Source: Paenibacillus sonchi (GTDB lineage Bacteria; Bacillota; Bacilli; Paenibacillales; Paenibacillaceae). From it: a DNA stretch of 64,000 nt. A model generated the notes under the pieces. The model ran no database searches. It saw nothing but the letters and a program-made list of their open reading frames with translations, and was not told where the DNA came from. The stretch lies in contig NZ_CP068595.1 of assembly GCF_016772475.1 (NCBI RefSeq), forward strand, positions 3,224,001 to 3,288,000. Direction: 5' to 3'. The position numbers and the translations under genes were made by a program. Below are positions 25,871 through 34,694 of this stretch, piece after piece (the first letter of the stretch is position 1; every line of letters begins with the position of its first letter).

Positions 25871-26102
25871 ACTTAGGAAATTATGCTGTCCTTTTCTTCT
25901 GCACTTAGCCTGCTGCATCGGATTCCAAAACATCCCATGCAGGGAGGAGGCAAACCTGCCGATAATAAGCATAATACTTATGCTGTCTGCTTTTTTCCCG
26001 CTGTGAATGATAGTGGTGTTCAGATAATGTTCAGTGTATTATTGTACAGTACAGCTTCAGAGTGCGAAACTATTCACACGCAAAAGGGAGTGCTAGTGAA
26101 CG

Positions 26103-27011
26103 ATGGAAGCCCGAAATTATATGCTGGCCTTATCGTCGGTGCTCATAGCAGCATTGACCATCTATAGTATTTACTATTTGTCCCCAAAATTCGGCGGCAA
26201 ACATCAAAAAGCCCGCGCAATCCGCGCGGTCTTCGTGATTCTTATTGCAGGCGCCGGATTAAGCGTCATGCATCTGCTAGGGGTGCAGACCCTCTCGGAA
26301 TATGCCCCTGATAGGGAAAGTCTGTTCCTCCCGCTCACCCTTTATGTTCTGACGCTGGCGGGGATGCTGTTCCTGTTCTCCCGGCTGCACCAGCTCCTGG
26401 CGGAACGGGAACAGTTGAAGGAACTGGCCTACCGGGATTCCTTGACCGGTCTTTTGAACAAGAACGGCATGGATCACTTCTGGGACCATTGCAAGCCTAA
26501 CGAGCAGCTCGCCGTGCTGTTTCTGGATCTGAACCGCTTCAAAGCGATCAACGACACGCTTGGACATCATGTGGGCGATTTGCTGCTTAAGGCAGTCGGT
26601 ACCACGCTGAGCCAATTCTCCAGCAAAGGCAAGCGGCATATCTTCCGCATTGGCGGGGATGAATTTGTGATCATCGCCAAACGCTGCAGCCGCAAGGATG
26701 CGGAACAGCTGGCGCTGCGGATTCTGGAGAAGACGACCCGGAACTATAAGCTGGAGAAGCATGAGCTGTTTGTTTCAGCCAGCATCGGCATTACTATGAG
26801 CCATGGCAGAATCGACCGCCAGAAGCTGCTCAAAGAGGCCGATTCTGCCATGTACAACGCCAAACAGTTGGGCAGCGGCCGCTATTCCCTGCACAAGCAG
26901 GGCCAAAGTGCAAGTCCAAGCAACCCCGCCGGCGGCTCCGCCAGCCTGCTCCACAGCAGCGCTTCCAGCACGAATAGACTTGGCGATAAGCAGAACTCCA
27001 TGCGGGCGTGA
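26103..27011 (+). CDS. Membrane-bound diguanylate cyclase (GGDEF)
   Basis: A 302-residue protein. Three hydrophobic segments (residues 6-27, 42-64, 76-94) anchor it; the second contains AGLSVMHLLG, reminiscent of an MHYT sensor motif. A short coiled linker leads to a GGDEF domain (residues 105-265) with an intact active site, RIGGDEF at 182-188, and DSLTGLLNKNGM. The RxxD inhibitory site expected just upstream is absent (SKGK), so product feedback may be missing. It makes cyclic di-GMP. The Ser/Ala-rich tail after 270 looks disordered. The ribosome site (GGGAG) is rather distant, about 14 bases. Confidence 0.88.
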   Translation: MEARNYMLALSSVLIAALTIYSIYYLSPKFGGKHQKARAIRAVFVILIAGAGLSVMHLLGVQTLSEYAPDRESLFLPLTLYVLTLAGMLFLFSRLHQLLAEREQLKELAYRDSLTGLLNKNGMDHFWDHCKPNEQLAVLFLDLNRFKAINDTLGHHVGDLLLKAVGTTLSQFSSKGKRHIFRIGGDEFVIIAKRCSRKDAEQLALRILEKTTRNYKLEKHELFVSASIGITMSHGRIDRQKLLKEADSAMYNAKQLGSGRYSLHKQGQSASPSNPAGGSASLLHSSASSTNRLGDKQNSMRA

Positions 27012-27030
27012 GCAGGGGGTTCTGTTTTTT
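26990..27030 (+). terminator. Terminator overlapping the end of the GGDEF gene
   Basis: CAGAACTCC pairs with GGGGGTTCTG and is followed by six T. The left arm lies inside the coding sequence. The gap to the convergent MFS gene is only 24 bp. Confidence 0.6.
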
Positions 27031-27035
27031 CGCGG

Positions 27036-28292
27036 TTACGCTTTATTGGAATGGACGGTGTTCACTGCTCTGGCACGTCCTTTCATCAGCAGCAGGCACA
27101 CGAGGGCAAACGCCATACTGGCGGTTGCCGCATAGAACAGGGTAGAGTAATCCGTAAGGTCAATCAGCAGCCCCAGCAGGGGAGGCGATGTAATAGCAGC
27201 AAGCGAGGAGACCAAATAATATATTCCGGTCCGCGTGCCAATACTCTCTTCATTTCCTGTAGCCACTACAAAAGGATAAGAATTGATATTGATGCAAGCC
27301 CAGAATATTCCGCCCAGCAGCAGCAGACCACGCAGCAGCAGCACATTTTCCGCAAAGCCTACGAGTGCAAATACCGCCATCAGTCCGCATACCCCGAGAA
27401 TAATAACCGGTTTCTTCCCGAACCGCCCGCCCAGCCAGCCGCTCGGAATCGCAAAAATCACAAATGCCAGCGAAAAGAAGGTGAGCGAGAAGGAAGCCGC
27501 TTGCTCACTAAGACCAAGATGATGTTTGCCGTACAAGGTGAACAACGTCTCAACACCCTGATAAGCCACGAACCAGAAAAAGATGGCCGCCAGCAGCCAG
27601 ACCGTTGTCCGGTCCAGCTGTTTTTTCAGGGAGACGCGTGCAGGTCTGCTCAAGGGAAGAACAAGTTCCCCCGGCTGAAGAGCCGTGTCAGCAGCAGGAC
27701 CTGCCGGGGCATTGGCTGCCGCCGTATTGACGCCATCCCGGCCCTCCTTGATGAATCGCGATACAATGAACAGGCACAGCAGTGTGATCAGGCCAGCCGC
27801 CACGAATGGCAGCACGGGGCTCGAATCGTAAAGATAGGACCCTGCGCCAAAAGCGAGAATGGAACCTACTCCGCCCATAAAGTTAATCAGCCCGTTGGCC
27901 TTGGTGCGCTGATGCTCCGGCGTGATGTCCGGCATCAGCGCCACCGTTGGCGACCGGTACAGGCTCATGGCCAGATTCATCAGCATCATGAACAGCAGGA
28001 GAGTGAATAGTCCGCTGTGGAACGGAATCAACATAGTCAGCACGGCAGCCAGTGGCATGCCGATCATCAAATAGGGCATTCTGCGCCCGAAGCGGGTCGC
28101 CGTACGGTCGCTGCGGTTGCCGATCCACGGCTGCAGAAACAGTGCGAAATAATTATCGATGGTCATCATGAAGCTGATCAGGGCGACGCTATGCACATAT
28201 TTTTCCAGAAAAAAAGGAACAAACGCATTGTACAAGCTCCATGTAATGCTGATGCTGAAAAAGCCGAAGCCAAGCAGCCAGACTTTTTTCAC
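27036..28292 (-). CDS. MFS transporter (GPH/SLC45-like)
   Basis: A 418-residue permease with about twelve helices. The loop 2-3 motif GNRSDRTATRFGRRMPYL is typical of SLC45/GPH-like sugar cotransporters, and a second copy of the MFS motif occurs as GWLGGRFGKKPV. The central loop (residues 180-235) is long. The start is GTG 28292, with GAGGAG nine bases upstream; the frame extends further but has no site there. It begins 4 bp after the glycerophosphodiesterase stop, so both form one operon. The substrate may be a hydrolysis product of that enzyme or a sugar. Confidence 0.87.
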   Translation of the reverse strand: MKKVWLLGFGFFSISITWSLYNAFVPFFLEKYVHSVALISFMMTIDNYFALFLQPWIGNRSDRTATRFGRRMPYLMIGMPLAAVLTMLIPFHSGLFTLLLFMMLMNLAMSLYRSPTVALMPDITPEHQRTKANGLINFMGGVGSILAFGAGSYLYDSSPVLPFVAAGLITLLCLFIVSRFIKEGRDGVNTAAANAPAGPAADTALQPGELVLPLSRPARVSLKKQLDRTTVWLLAAIFFWFVAYQGVETLFTLYGKHHLGLSEQAASFSLTFFSLAFVIFAIPSGWLGGRFGKKPVIILGVCGLMAVFALVGFAENVLLLRGLLLLGGIFWACININSYPFVVATGNEESIGTRTGIYYLVSSLAAITSPPLLGLLIDLTDYSTLFYAATASMAFALVCLLLMKGRARAVNTVHSNKA

Positions 28293-28296
28293 TCCA

Positions 28297-29034
28297 TCAC
28301 ACTCCTCTGGATGCCAGCAGTCCGGCGAGTACATCCGGAACATCGGTAATAATCCCCGCTACACCGGCCTCAATTAAATATTTCATCCGTTCCGGATCAT
28401 TTACGGTCCATGGATGATAGACAACCCCATGTTCCGCCGCCCCGGCTACAAACTCAGGCAGCACGGCCAAATGATAGGCATGCAGCGCATCGGCCTGCAG
28501 AGAAGAGGCATAATCCCATGGGCGGTACAAGCCTTCTCCATATAAAATCCCGGTGCGGATCTCCGGTGCCAGCGACTTGCAGTAAGCGAGAGAATAATGG
28601 TTGAAGCTCGACAGCACAATGCGCTCACTCATGCCATACTCCCGCACAGCGGCGATCACTTTTTCCTCCATGCCGGGGTAGAGATATGTGCCGTTTTTCA
28701 GCTCGATATTCAGGATGGTGTCACGACCTTGCAGCAGATCAAGCAGTTCTTCCAGGGCAGGAATCCGTTCTCCGGCAAATTCAGCGCCAAACCACGATCC
28801 GGCATCCGCCTCCAGTACCTCACTCAATGTCATATCCTTTACCAATCCGCTGCGATTCGTTGTGCGGTTCAGGCTCTCGTCGTGAATGAGGACCAGCCTT
28901 CCGTCAAGGGTCATCTGCACATCGGTTTCAATGCCGGTTGCCCCGAGCTCAAGACCTTTGCGGAATGCAGCCATCGTATTCTCCGGACAGACCGCAGATG
29001 CGCCGCGGTGCGCAAAATTAATTGTGTTGTTCAT
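28297..29034 (-). CDS. Glycerophosphodiester phosphodiesterase (cytosolic UgpQ type)
   Basis: A 245-residue TIM-barrel enzyme without a signal peptide. It carries the GDPD signatures AHRGASAVCPENTMAAF (residues 8-24), IETDVQMTLDGRLVLIHDE (catalytic and metal residues near 41-59) and LNIELKNG. It hydrolyses deacylated phospholipids to glycerol 3-phosphate and an alcohol. ATG 29034 has GGAGG eleven bases upstream; an upstream ATG at 29073 lacks a site. It is cotranscribed with the MFS transporter, a plausible uptake-and-hydrolysis pair. Confidence 0.93.
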   Translation of the reverse strand: MNNTINFAHRGASAVCPENTMAAFRKGLELGATGIETDVQMTLDGRLVLIHDESLNRTTNRSGLVKDMTLSEVLEADAGSWFGAEFAGERIPALEELLDLLQGRDTILNIELKNGTYLYPGMEEKVIAAVREYGMSERIVLSSFNHYSLAYCKSLAPEIRTGILYGEGLYRPWDYASSLQADALHAYHLAVLPEFVAGAAEHGVVYHPWTVNDPERMKYLIEAGVAGIITDVPDVLAGLLASRGV

Positions 29035-29238
29035 CTCATTCAGTTCCTCCGTCTCATTAGTGTAAGTGTACATTTGCCGCAGCAGGTGCGGGTCTTCCTA
29101 TTTCATATTCCACACCACAGCAGGAAACCCTGTCCGCCGGAAGGGAAAGGGCGCTGATTTGGCAATTTTAACATTGAGCTGACGTTAATGAAACATTAAG
29201 CGGGCTATTTTGGTTTGCTTTCGGTAACGAAAATCTCA

Positions 29239-29268
29239 TTGACGATTCAAATTTGGCCATGCTATCAT
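29239..29268 (+). promoter_or_regulatory. Predicted promoter of the metQ-like gene
   Basis: TTGACG (29239-29244) and TATCAT (29263-29268) are 18 bp apart, about 80 bp before the start codon. No SAM riboswitch is visible in the 316-bp gap between the divergent genes, which otherwise shows no feature I can name. Confidence 0.5.
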
Positions 29269-29350
29269 ACCACTAATTCTTTTAAATCCGATAAGTAAAC
29301 TATGTTTTTGCTTTCGGAAACTTTTTTTAAGATGAAAAGGGGTTTGGCGC

Positions 29351-30181
29351 ATGAAAATCAGAACATTGGCAGCTGCAGCACTGGTAGGAATGTCGGTAGT
29401 GCTTGGCGCGTGCGGGAACAAAGAGGCTGCCGGTGCAGACAAAAAGGACATCGTCGTCGGCTTTGGTGTAGGCACTTATGAGGAGCAGTTCCGCCTCGGC
29501 ATTGTACCGATTCTGGAGAAAGAGGGCTATAAGGTGACGATCAAAACCTTTTCCCAGAATATGCAGGTCAACCCGGCGATGAAGGAAGGCTCTATCGATG
29601 CCAGCATTTTTCAGAGTACCGCGTATATGGAGGGCATTAATAAGGAAATTGGTGCGGATATGGCAGTGCTGAATTTCGTGCCGAGTGCGCCGCAGGGACT
29701 GTATTCCGAGAAGCACAAGTCGCTCGACGAGGTGAAGGACGGCTCGGTTATCGCAATACCGAATGACCCGGTGAACCAGGAGCGGGCGGTGCGGATTCTG
29801 GAGGAGCTGGGCTGGGTGAAAGTCAAACCCGGTGCCGGAACAACTGATTTCAACCTTAGCAGCGTAGAGCCGGACAAATATCAGCTGAAGCTGGAAGCGC
29901 TGGATTCTGCCCAGATTCTCGTTTCGCTGGCCGATGTGGATTACGGAGTGGTTAACGGCAACTATATTGCCAATGCCAAACGTCAAATTACCGAAGCGCT
30001 GAAGATTGAGAACACACCGGAGCAGCACCGGGTCACCGTAACTGTCAACAAAGACGATCTGGATACCCAATGGGCGAAGGATCTGAAAGCAGCCTATGAA
30101 TCCAAGGAATTTGAGGAGTACATCCACGCGCAGGACAAATATGACGGTTTTATACTTCCGGATGCGTGGGCCAATAACTGA
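29351..30181 (+). CDS. MetQ/NlpA family substrate-binding lipoprotein
   Basis: A 276-residue lipoprotein with lipobox LGAC (Cys21). Family landmarks are the start of the mature fold, VVGFGVGTYEEQ, the segment SIDASIFQSTAYM, IAIPNDPVNQERAVRIL, and the ligand-loop VNGNYIANA. The family mostly binds methionine for MetNI. AAAGGGG lies about eight bases from the ATG. No ATPase or permease gene is nearby, and the usual S-box leader is missing, so the ligand may not be methionine. It heads a three-gene run with the proC-like and VOC genes. Confidence 0.9.
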   Translation: MKIRTLAAAALVGMSVVLGACGNKEAAGADKKDIVVGFGVGTYEEQFRLGIVPILEKEGYKVTIKTFSQNMQVNPAMKEGSIDASIFQSTAYMEGINKEIGADMAVLNFVPSAPQGLYSEKHKSLDEVKDGSVIAIPNDPVNQERAVRILEELGWVKVKPGAGTTDFNLSSVEPDKYQLKLEALDSAQILVSLADVDYGVVNGNYIANAKRQITEALKIENTPEQHRVTVTVNKDDLDTQWAKDLKAAYESKEFEEYIHAQDKYDGFILPDAWANN

Positions 30182-30205
30182 TAAATGAGCGGAGGAGATC
30201 ACAGG

Positions 30206-31018
30206 ATGGCGGCAAAAAGAATTCATTTTATCGGGGGCGGCCAAATGGCCGAGGCGATCATTCGGGCGGTTATCGGCAAAGGCGCCTATAAGGCCGCGCA
30301 GATCAGCGTGGCGGATGTGAATGAAGAGCGCAACCTCTATTTGAAAAACACCTACGGTGTTCACGCTGCTGTATCCCAGGCAGCGGAGCTGGGTGAGGCG
30401 GATCTGATCATCATTGCGGTGCGGCCGCAGGATGATCTGGCAGAGGTCGGCAGGCTGATTGCCGAACATGCGGCAGGCCAGGCTGCGGTATTGTCGATCG
30501 TGGCCGGAGTGAGCATTGCCAGGCTGGGCGGGTATGCGGGTGCGGAACGCCCGATTATCCGGGTGATTCCGAATACGCTGACCGATACCGGCCTGGGCTA
30601 CAGCGGTGCGGCTTTGAACGGTTTTGCCGACAAAGCCCAGGTGGATGACTTCCTGAACGCCTTTGGCAAGGTGCTGTATCTGGAAGAAGCGCAGATTGAT
30701 ATCTTTACCGGCTACGGGGTGGCCGGGCCGAATTATGTCTATTATTTCATCGAGTCCCTGGCCGATGCCGGAGTGCTTGCCGGTCTGCCCCGGGAACAGG
30801 CCTGGCAGGTCGCGCTGGAGAATGTGGAAGGGGCCGTTGCCATGCTGCGCCACAGCGGCAAGCATCCGCGCCAGCTTCTCAACATCAACAATTCTCCGGG
30901 CGGCGTCGGTATCCATGCCCTGTATGAGCTGAACAACAGCGATTTCGCAGCCGGGCTGCAGCGCAGTGTCAAGGCTGCCGTGAAGCGCACGACAGAGCTG
31001 GGGCAGGTACATCCATGA
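30206..31018 (+). CDS. Pyrroline-5-carboxylate reductase family protein (ProC-like)
   Basis: A 270-residue protein with an N-terminal Rossmann fold (RIHFIGGGQMAEAII) and the C-terminal helical dimer domain of ProC (YFIESLADAGVLAGLPREQA, NNSPGGVGIHALYEL). Typical ProC would catalyse the last step of proline synthesis. Signature residues differ from canonical ProC: VIPNT instead of MPNT, and AGPNYVYYF where GSGPAYVF is usual, so another imino acid may be the substrate. ATG 30206 has GGAGGAG at suitable spacing. The stop overlaps the next start as ATGA. Confidence 0.8.
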   Translation: MAAKRIHFIGGGQMAEAIIRAVIGKGAYKAAQISVADVNEERNLYLKNTYGVHAAVSQAAELGEADLIIIAVRPQDDLAEVGRLIAEHAAGQAAVLSIVAGVSIARLGGYAGAERPIIRVIPNTLTDTGLGYSGAALNGFADKAQVDDFLNAFGKVLYLEEAQIDIFTGYGVAGPNYVYYFIESLADAGVLAGLPREQAWQVALENVEGAVAMLRHSGKHPRQLLNINNSPGGVGIHALYELNNSDFAAGLQRSVKAAVKRTTELGQVHP

Positions 31019-31797
31019 GCAGCCTCCAATGGGATCATACCGTTCATTATATCAATGATCTGGAGCAGGCTGTGCAGACCTTTACGGACAATGGCCTTGC
31101 CGCATTCCCGGGCGGGTCGCACAAGCTGTGGGGCACCCATAATGCGCTGAGCTACTTCGGGCTGAACTATGTGGAATTTCTGGCAGTGGAGAACCGGGAG
31201 CTGGCAGAATCGGCGGATACTGCCAATCTTGTCGTCAAGGATGCTGTAAAGCTGCTGCCCGAGCATGAGGGCTTCAGCAGGGTGGCTATCCGCACTGATG
31301 ATATTGAGCAGACTGCGGCGCTGCTCCAGCAGCAAGGCCTTAAGCTGTCGCCGATTATGGACGGCAGACGGCTGAACAAGCAAGGGCAATGGATTGAATG
31401 GCGGATGCTGACCATTGGCGGACATTTTCAGGGACTGGTCTACCCCTTCATCATTCAGTGGAAAGGCACAGACGGGCAGCGTCAACAGGAGCTTAAGACA
31501 GCAGGCATTATTAGGCCCCATCCTGCCGGAGCAGTTGAAGTACGGGCGGCTGTTTTCTCCGTTACTGATCCGGCGGCAACCGCTGCACATTGGAGTCAAG
31601 TGATTGGCTTGCCCTTCCAGAATCCTGGATCTGCGGCAGACGGCTCCGTATCCCTTCCTATCGGAGACAAGGCGTTTGTGTTCCGGCAGGGGAACGGGGA
31701 GCAGATGCAGGAGCTGCTGCTGGCAACGGATGCCCCCGGTTTGGCGGGCCGGAGAATCCGCTTTGGCCAGGCTGATTATGTTTTTACAGCGCTATAG
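31015..31797 (+). CDS. VOC superfamily protein (glyoxalase-like)
   Basis: A 260-residue protein of the Glyoxalase_3 type. The N-terminal module begins WDHTVHYINDLEQAVQTF, with His8 as a likely metal ligand, and YVEFLAVEN provides a Glu. A second, less conserved module spans residues 175-255. Function cannot be deduced beyond a likely metal-dependent or ligand-binding role. It is translationally coupled (ATGA) to the proC-like gene, so the two probably act on related compounds imported by the metQ-like protein. Confidence 0.8.
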   Translation: MSSLQWDHTVHYINDLEQAVQTFTDNGLAAFPGGSHKLWGTHNALSYFGLNYVEFLAVENRELAESADTANLVVKDAVKLLPEHEGFSRVAIRTDDIEQTAALLQQQGLKLSPIMDGRRLNKQGQWIEWRMLTIGGHFQGLVYPFIIQWKGTDGQRQQELKTAGIIRPHPAGAVEVRAAVFSVTDPAATAAHWSQVIGLPFQNPGSAADGSVSLPIGDKAFVFRQGNGEQMQELLLATDAPGLAGRRIRFGQADYVFTAL

Positions 31798-31860
31798 CAT
31801 TGCTTGGCATTGCCCGATTCCCGATCCCAATATCGCACCAAGTATAGTCCCAAGAATGAA

Positions 31861-32040
31861 GTGGAAAAAGGTACACTAATTCTCTATATCAGGCAAGAAA
31901 TTCGAAAATAGATGGAAAAAGTCCACTTAAATTGAAGGGAAACAGAAAATATGGTCTTGTTTGATTAATGTAAGTGGATACATTCCACCTAAGTGTTGAA
32001 TAATAGGTAGCTTGCTAAGAAATAAGTGGAGAATTTCCAT
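31861..32040. repeat. 180-bp symmetric intergenic element, GTGGAAAAAG family, diverged copy C
   Basis: Direct units start at 31861 (GTGGAAAAAGGTACACTAATT) and 31912 (ATGGAAAAAGTCCACTTAA). Degenerate inverted units end at 31988 (CATTCCAC) and 32040 (ATTTCCAT). I found the inverted pair at exactly the positions expected from copies A, B and D, although its sequence is much decayed. The rest of the 344-bp gap is the terminator at 32082. Confidence 0.7.
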
Positions 32041-32081
32041 CTGCGGGAAGTGAACCAATACATAGACTACTTGTGCAGCTC

Positions 32082-32111
32082 AAAAAAAGGAGCCGGGAGG
32101 CTCCTTTTTTT
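32082..32111. terminator. Bidirectional terminator after the alpha-glucosidase gene
   Basis: AAAAAAAGGAGCC pairs with GGCTCCTTTTTTT around GGGA. It is a clean stem with A and T runs on both sides. Confidence 0.88.
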
Positions 32112-32141
32112 GATCGCAATGAGACAACACATGCACAAGCT

Positions 32142-33830
32142 CTATCTCAGCCTGTACACCCGGGCCTCATAAGGGCGTAGCGACAGGGAACGGATATCCT
32201 CGTCCGGCTGTACTCCGTAATTGGCGATAACCAGCGTTTTGTTCTGAAAGTCCACACATGCAGGAAGCTCGAAAGCGGCAGGCTGGCCGAAGAAGTTCAG
32301 CATGACAAGCAGCCGCTCTTCTCCAAGTGTGCGCAGATAGGCATACACCTGCTCATGCTCCTCGGCCAGGATCGCATAATCCCCGTACACGAATATGTCA
32401 TGGCTTTTCCGCAGCTCAATCAGCTTTTTATAGTAGTGGAAAATAGAATCGGGGTCAGCCAGGGCCTGCTCGACGTTAATCTCCGTATAGTTTGGATTCA
32501 CGGCCAGCCAAGGTGTGCCGGTGGTGAATCCGGCCTGCGGTTCCGCGCTCCACTGCATGGGGGTACGCCCATTGTCGCGGCCTTTGACATATATGGAGTT
32601 CATAATTTCTTCCTCCGCATGCCCCGCAGCCCGGTATTCTTTATACATATTCAGGATTTCAATATCCTTATATTCGCTTATAGAGTCAAATTTCACGTTG
32701 GTCATGCCGATTTCTTCGCCCTGGTAGATGTAAGGCGTGCCTTGGAGGGTGTGCAGCAGCGTAGCCAGCATTTTGGCCGACTCTTTCGGGTAGTGTTTAT
32801 CATCTCCGAAACGGGACAGCATGCGCGGCTGGTCATGATTGTTCAGGTAAAGGCTGTTCCAGCCCTTGCCATGCAGCGCGGTTTGCCATTTGGAGAAGAT
32901 AGACTTTATGTCCGCCAGCTTCCATGGCCGCACATCCCATTTGCCCCCCGGCCCGGAATCGACCTCCATCAGTTCGAAGTGGAACAGCATATGCAGCTCA
33001 TTCCGGTCTTCGCCGACATACAGCGCGGCTTCCTCGGGGGTGACGCCGATGGCTTCACCGACCGTCATAATGTCGTATTTGGAGAGTACCTCCCGGTTCA
33101 TTTCCTGCATGTATTCATGCACGCGCGGGCCGTTTACGAAATATTCACCGCCAAAATGATAGGTCCGCTCGCCGTCCTCCTGGTCCTTCACCACACTGGG
33201 AAGCTCTGGAACCTTGGAGATCAGGTTGATTACGTCCATGCGGAACCCGTCGATGCCTTTATCGAGCCACCAGGTCATCATATCGTAAATTTCCCGCCGC
33301 AGCTTCGGATTCTCCCAATTCAGATCCGGCTGCTTTCGGGAGAACAGGTGCAGGAAATATTCGTCAGTCTGCGCATCATATTCCCAGGCCGGGCCGCTGA
33401 AGAAGGAACCCCAATTGTTGGGCTCATGCCCGTCCTTGCCCGCGCGCCAGATGTAATAGTCCCGGTAAGGGCTGTCCGGGGATTTGCGCGATTCAGCGAA
33501 CCAGGCATGCTCATCCGAGGAGTGGTTGACCACCAGATCCATAATCAGCTTTATACCGCGGGCGTGAAGTCCGGCAAGCAGTTCCTCCCAGTCGGCGAGT
33601 GTGCCGAAATCATTCATAATACTCTGATAATTGCTGATATCATAGCCGTTATCGTCATTGGGCGACTGGTATACCGGACACAGCCAGACCACGTTGATGC
33701 CTAACTGCTCCAAATAATCAAGCCGGGATATTATCCCCTGAAGATCACCGATGCCGTCTCCATTGCTGTCTTGAAAGCTGCGGGGGTAGATTTGGTATAC
33801 TACACTTTCTTTCCACCATTGCTTGTTCAT
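32142..33830 (-). CDS. GH13 alpha-glucosidase, oligo-1,6-glucosidase type
   Basis: A 562-residue cytosolic enzyme without a signal peptide. Conserved GH13 regions: DLVVNHSS (His103), GFRMDVIN with nucleophile Asp199, acid/base Glu259 in TVGEAIG, and NNHDQPR (His333, Asp334). The Val after the nucleophile (Val200) is typical of enzymes preferring alpha-1,6 links over maltose, so isomaltose or related oligosaccharides are likely substrates. GAGT-type site AGGAGT lies about eight bases from the ATG. It is the last gene of the sugar-uptake operon controlled by the LacI regulator at 37112. Confidence 0.94.
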   Translation of the reverse strand: MNKQWWKESVVYQIYPRSFQDSNGDGIGDLQGIISRLDYLEQLGINVVWLCPVYQSPNDDNGYDISNYQSIMNDFGTLADWEELLAGLHARGIKLIMDLVVNHSSDEHAWFAESRKSPDSPYRDYYIWRAGKDGHEPNNWGSFFSGPAWEYDAQTDEYFLHLFSRKQPDLNWENPKLRREIYDMMTWWLDKGIDGFRMDVINLISKVPELPSVVKDQEDGERTYHFGGEYFVNGPRVHEYMQEMNREVLSKYDIMTVGEAIGVTPEEAALYVGEDRNELHMLFHFELMEVDSGPGGKWDVRPWKLADIKSIFSKWQTALHGKGWNSLYLNNHDQPRMLSRFGDDKHYPKESAKMLATLLHTLQGTPYIYQGEEIGMTNVKFDSISEYKDIEILNMYKEYRAAGHAEEEIMNSIYVKGRDNGRTPMQWSAEPQAGFTTGTPWLAVNPNYTEINVEQALADPDSIFHYYKKLIELRKSHDIFVYGDYAILAEEHEQVYAYLRTLGEERLLVMLNFFGQPAAFELPACVDFQNKTLVIANYGVQPDEDIRSLSLRPYEARVYRLR

Positions 33831-33872
33831 GGTTCTGCACTCCTGTCTCTATATAAACTGCGGTACGAAAAT

Positions 33873-34694
33873 TTACTTAATGGAGCCTTGGGTAAGGCCG
33901 CCGATAATCCATTTCTGTGCGAACAAATAAATAATCAGCATCGGGGACAAAGCCAGCAGATACGAGGCGAAAGCCAGGTTGAAGTCGGTGCTGAATTGGC
34001 CCTGGAAGACGTACTGCACAAGCGGCAGCGTATAGGAATCCTGGTTGCCCAAGAGAATCAGCGGCAGCATGAAGTCATTCCAGGTGGACAGGCAGGACAA
34101 GATGCCGATGGTCGCATTGACAGGAGCCAGCAGCGGGAAAATAATCCGCCAGAAGGTGCCCCAGGTCGAGGCCCCGTCAACTGTCGCTGCTTCCTCCAGC
34201 TCATACGGAATGGAGCGGATATAACCGACATACACAAAGACATTAAAAGCAAGGCCATATACGATGTACAAAATAATCAGCCCGGGAATATTGTTCATAT
34301 GCAGGTCGGTAGTGACTTTGACCACCGGCAGCATAATGATCTGGAACGGAATGAACATGGCGCTGATGAAATAGAAGTAGAGCGTTTTGAAGAAGCGCTT
34401 GTTCATATTCCGGGCAATGGCGTAGGCGACCATAGAATTCGTGAGCAGAATAAATACAACCGCTGTTACAGTAATTGTGGCACTGTTGCCCAGGGCGTTG
34501 AAGAAATTCGTCGCCTTGATGGCGTTCGCGAAATTCTCGAAATGCAGTCCGGTGGGCAGGGAGAAAATGGAGCGGGCCATTTCCTCGGGGTTTTTGAGTG
34601 CTATGGCGATCGTCATGTACAGCGGAAAGAGGATGAGCAGGGAGCACAGCGCGATAATTACCGTAACCGGCCAATTCGTTGTTTTTTTGATCAT
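33873..34694 (-). CDS. Sugar ABC transporter permease (MalG type)
   Basis: A 273-residue permease with six helices. The EAA loop is ELEEAATVDGASTWGTFWRI, followed by PLLAPV. It pairs with the MalF-type permease, which it overlaps by 4 bp (ATGA). No ATPase gene is in the operon, so a shared MsmX-type ATPase encoded elsewhere must energise the importer, as is usual in Bacillales. Confidence 0.93.
   Translation of the reverse strand: MIKKTTNWPVTVIIALCSLLILFPLYMTIAIALKNPEEMARSIFSLPTGLHFENFANAIKATNFFNALGNSATITVTAVVFILLTNSMVAYAIARNMNKRFFKTLYFYFISAMFIPFQIIMLPVVKVTTDLHMNNIPGLIILYIVYGLAFNVFVYVGYIRSIPYELEEAATVDGASTWGTFWRIIFPLLAPVNATIGILSCLSTWNDFMLPLILLGNQDSYTLPLVQYVFQGQFSTDFNLAFASYLLALSPMLIIYLFAQKWIIGGLTQGSIK

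Noticed and set aside
29035..29350. SAM riboswitch before the metQ-like gene
   Set aside because: None of the S-box helices or the conserved junction sequence could be found; only an ordinary promoter is visible.
29327..31012. A 561-codon open frame on the minus strand
   Set aside because: It is antisense to the metQ-like, proC-like and VOC genes, which all have family motifs and ribosome sites; the antisense product has no recognisable domain.
32355..33704. A 449-codon open frame on the plus strand
   Set aside because: It is the shadow of the GH13 glucosidase gene and lacks a ribosome site and any motif.
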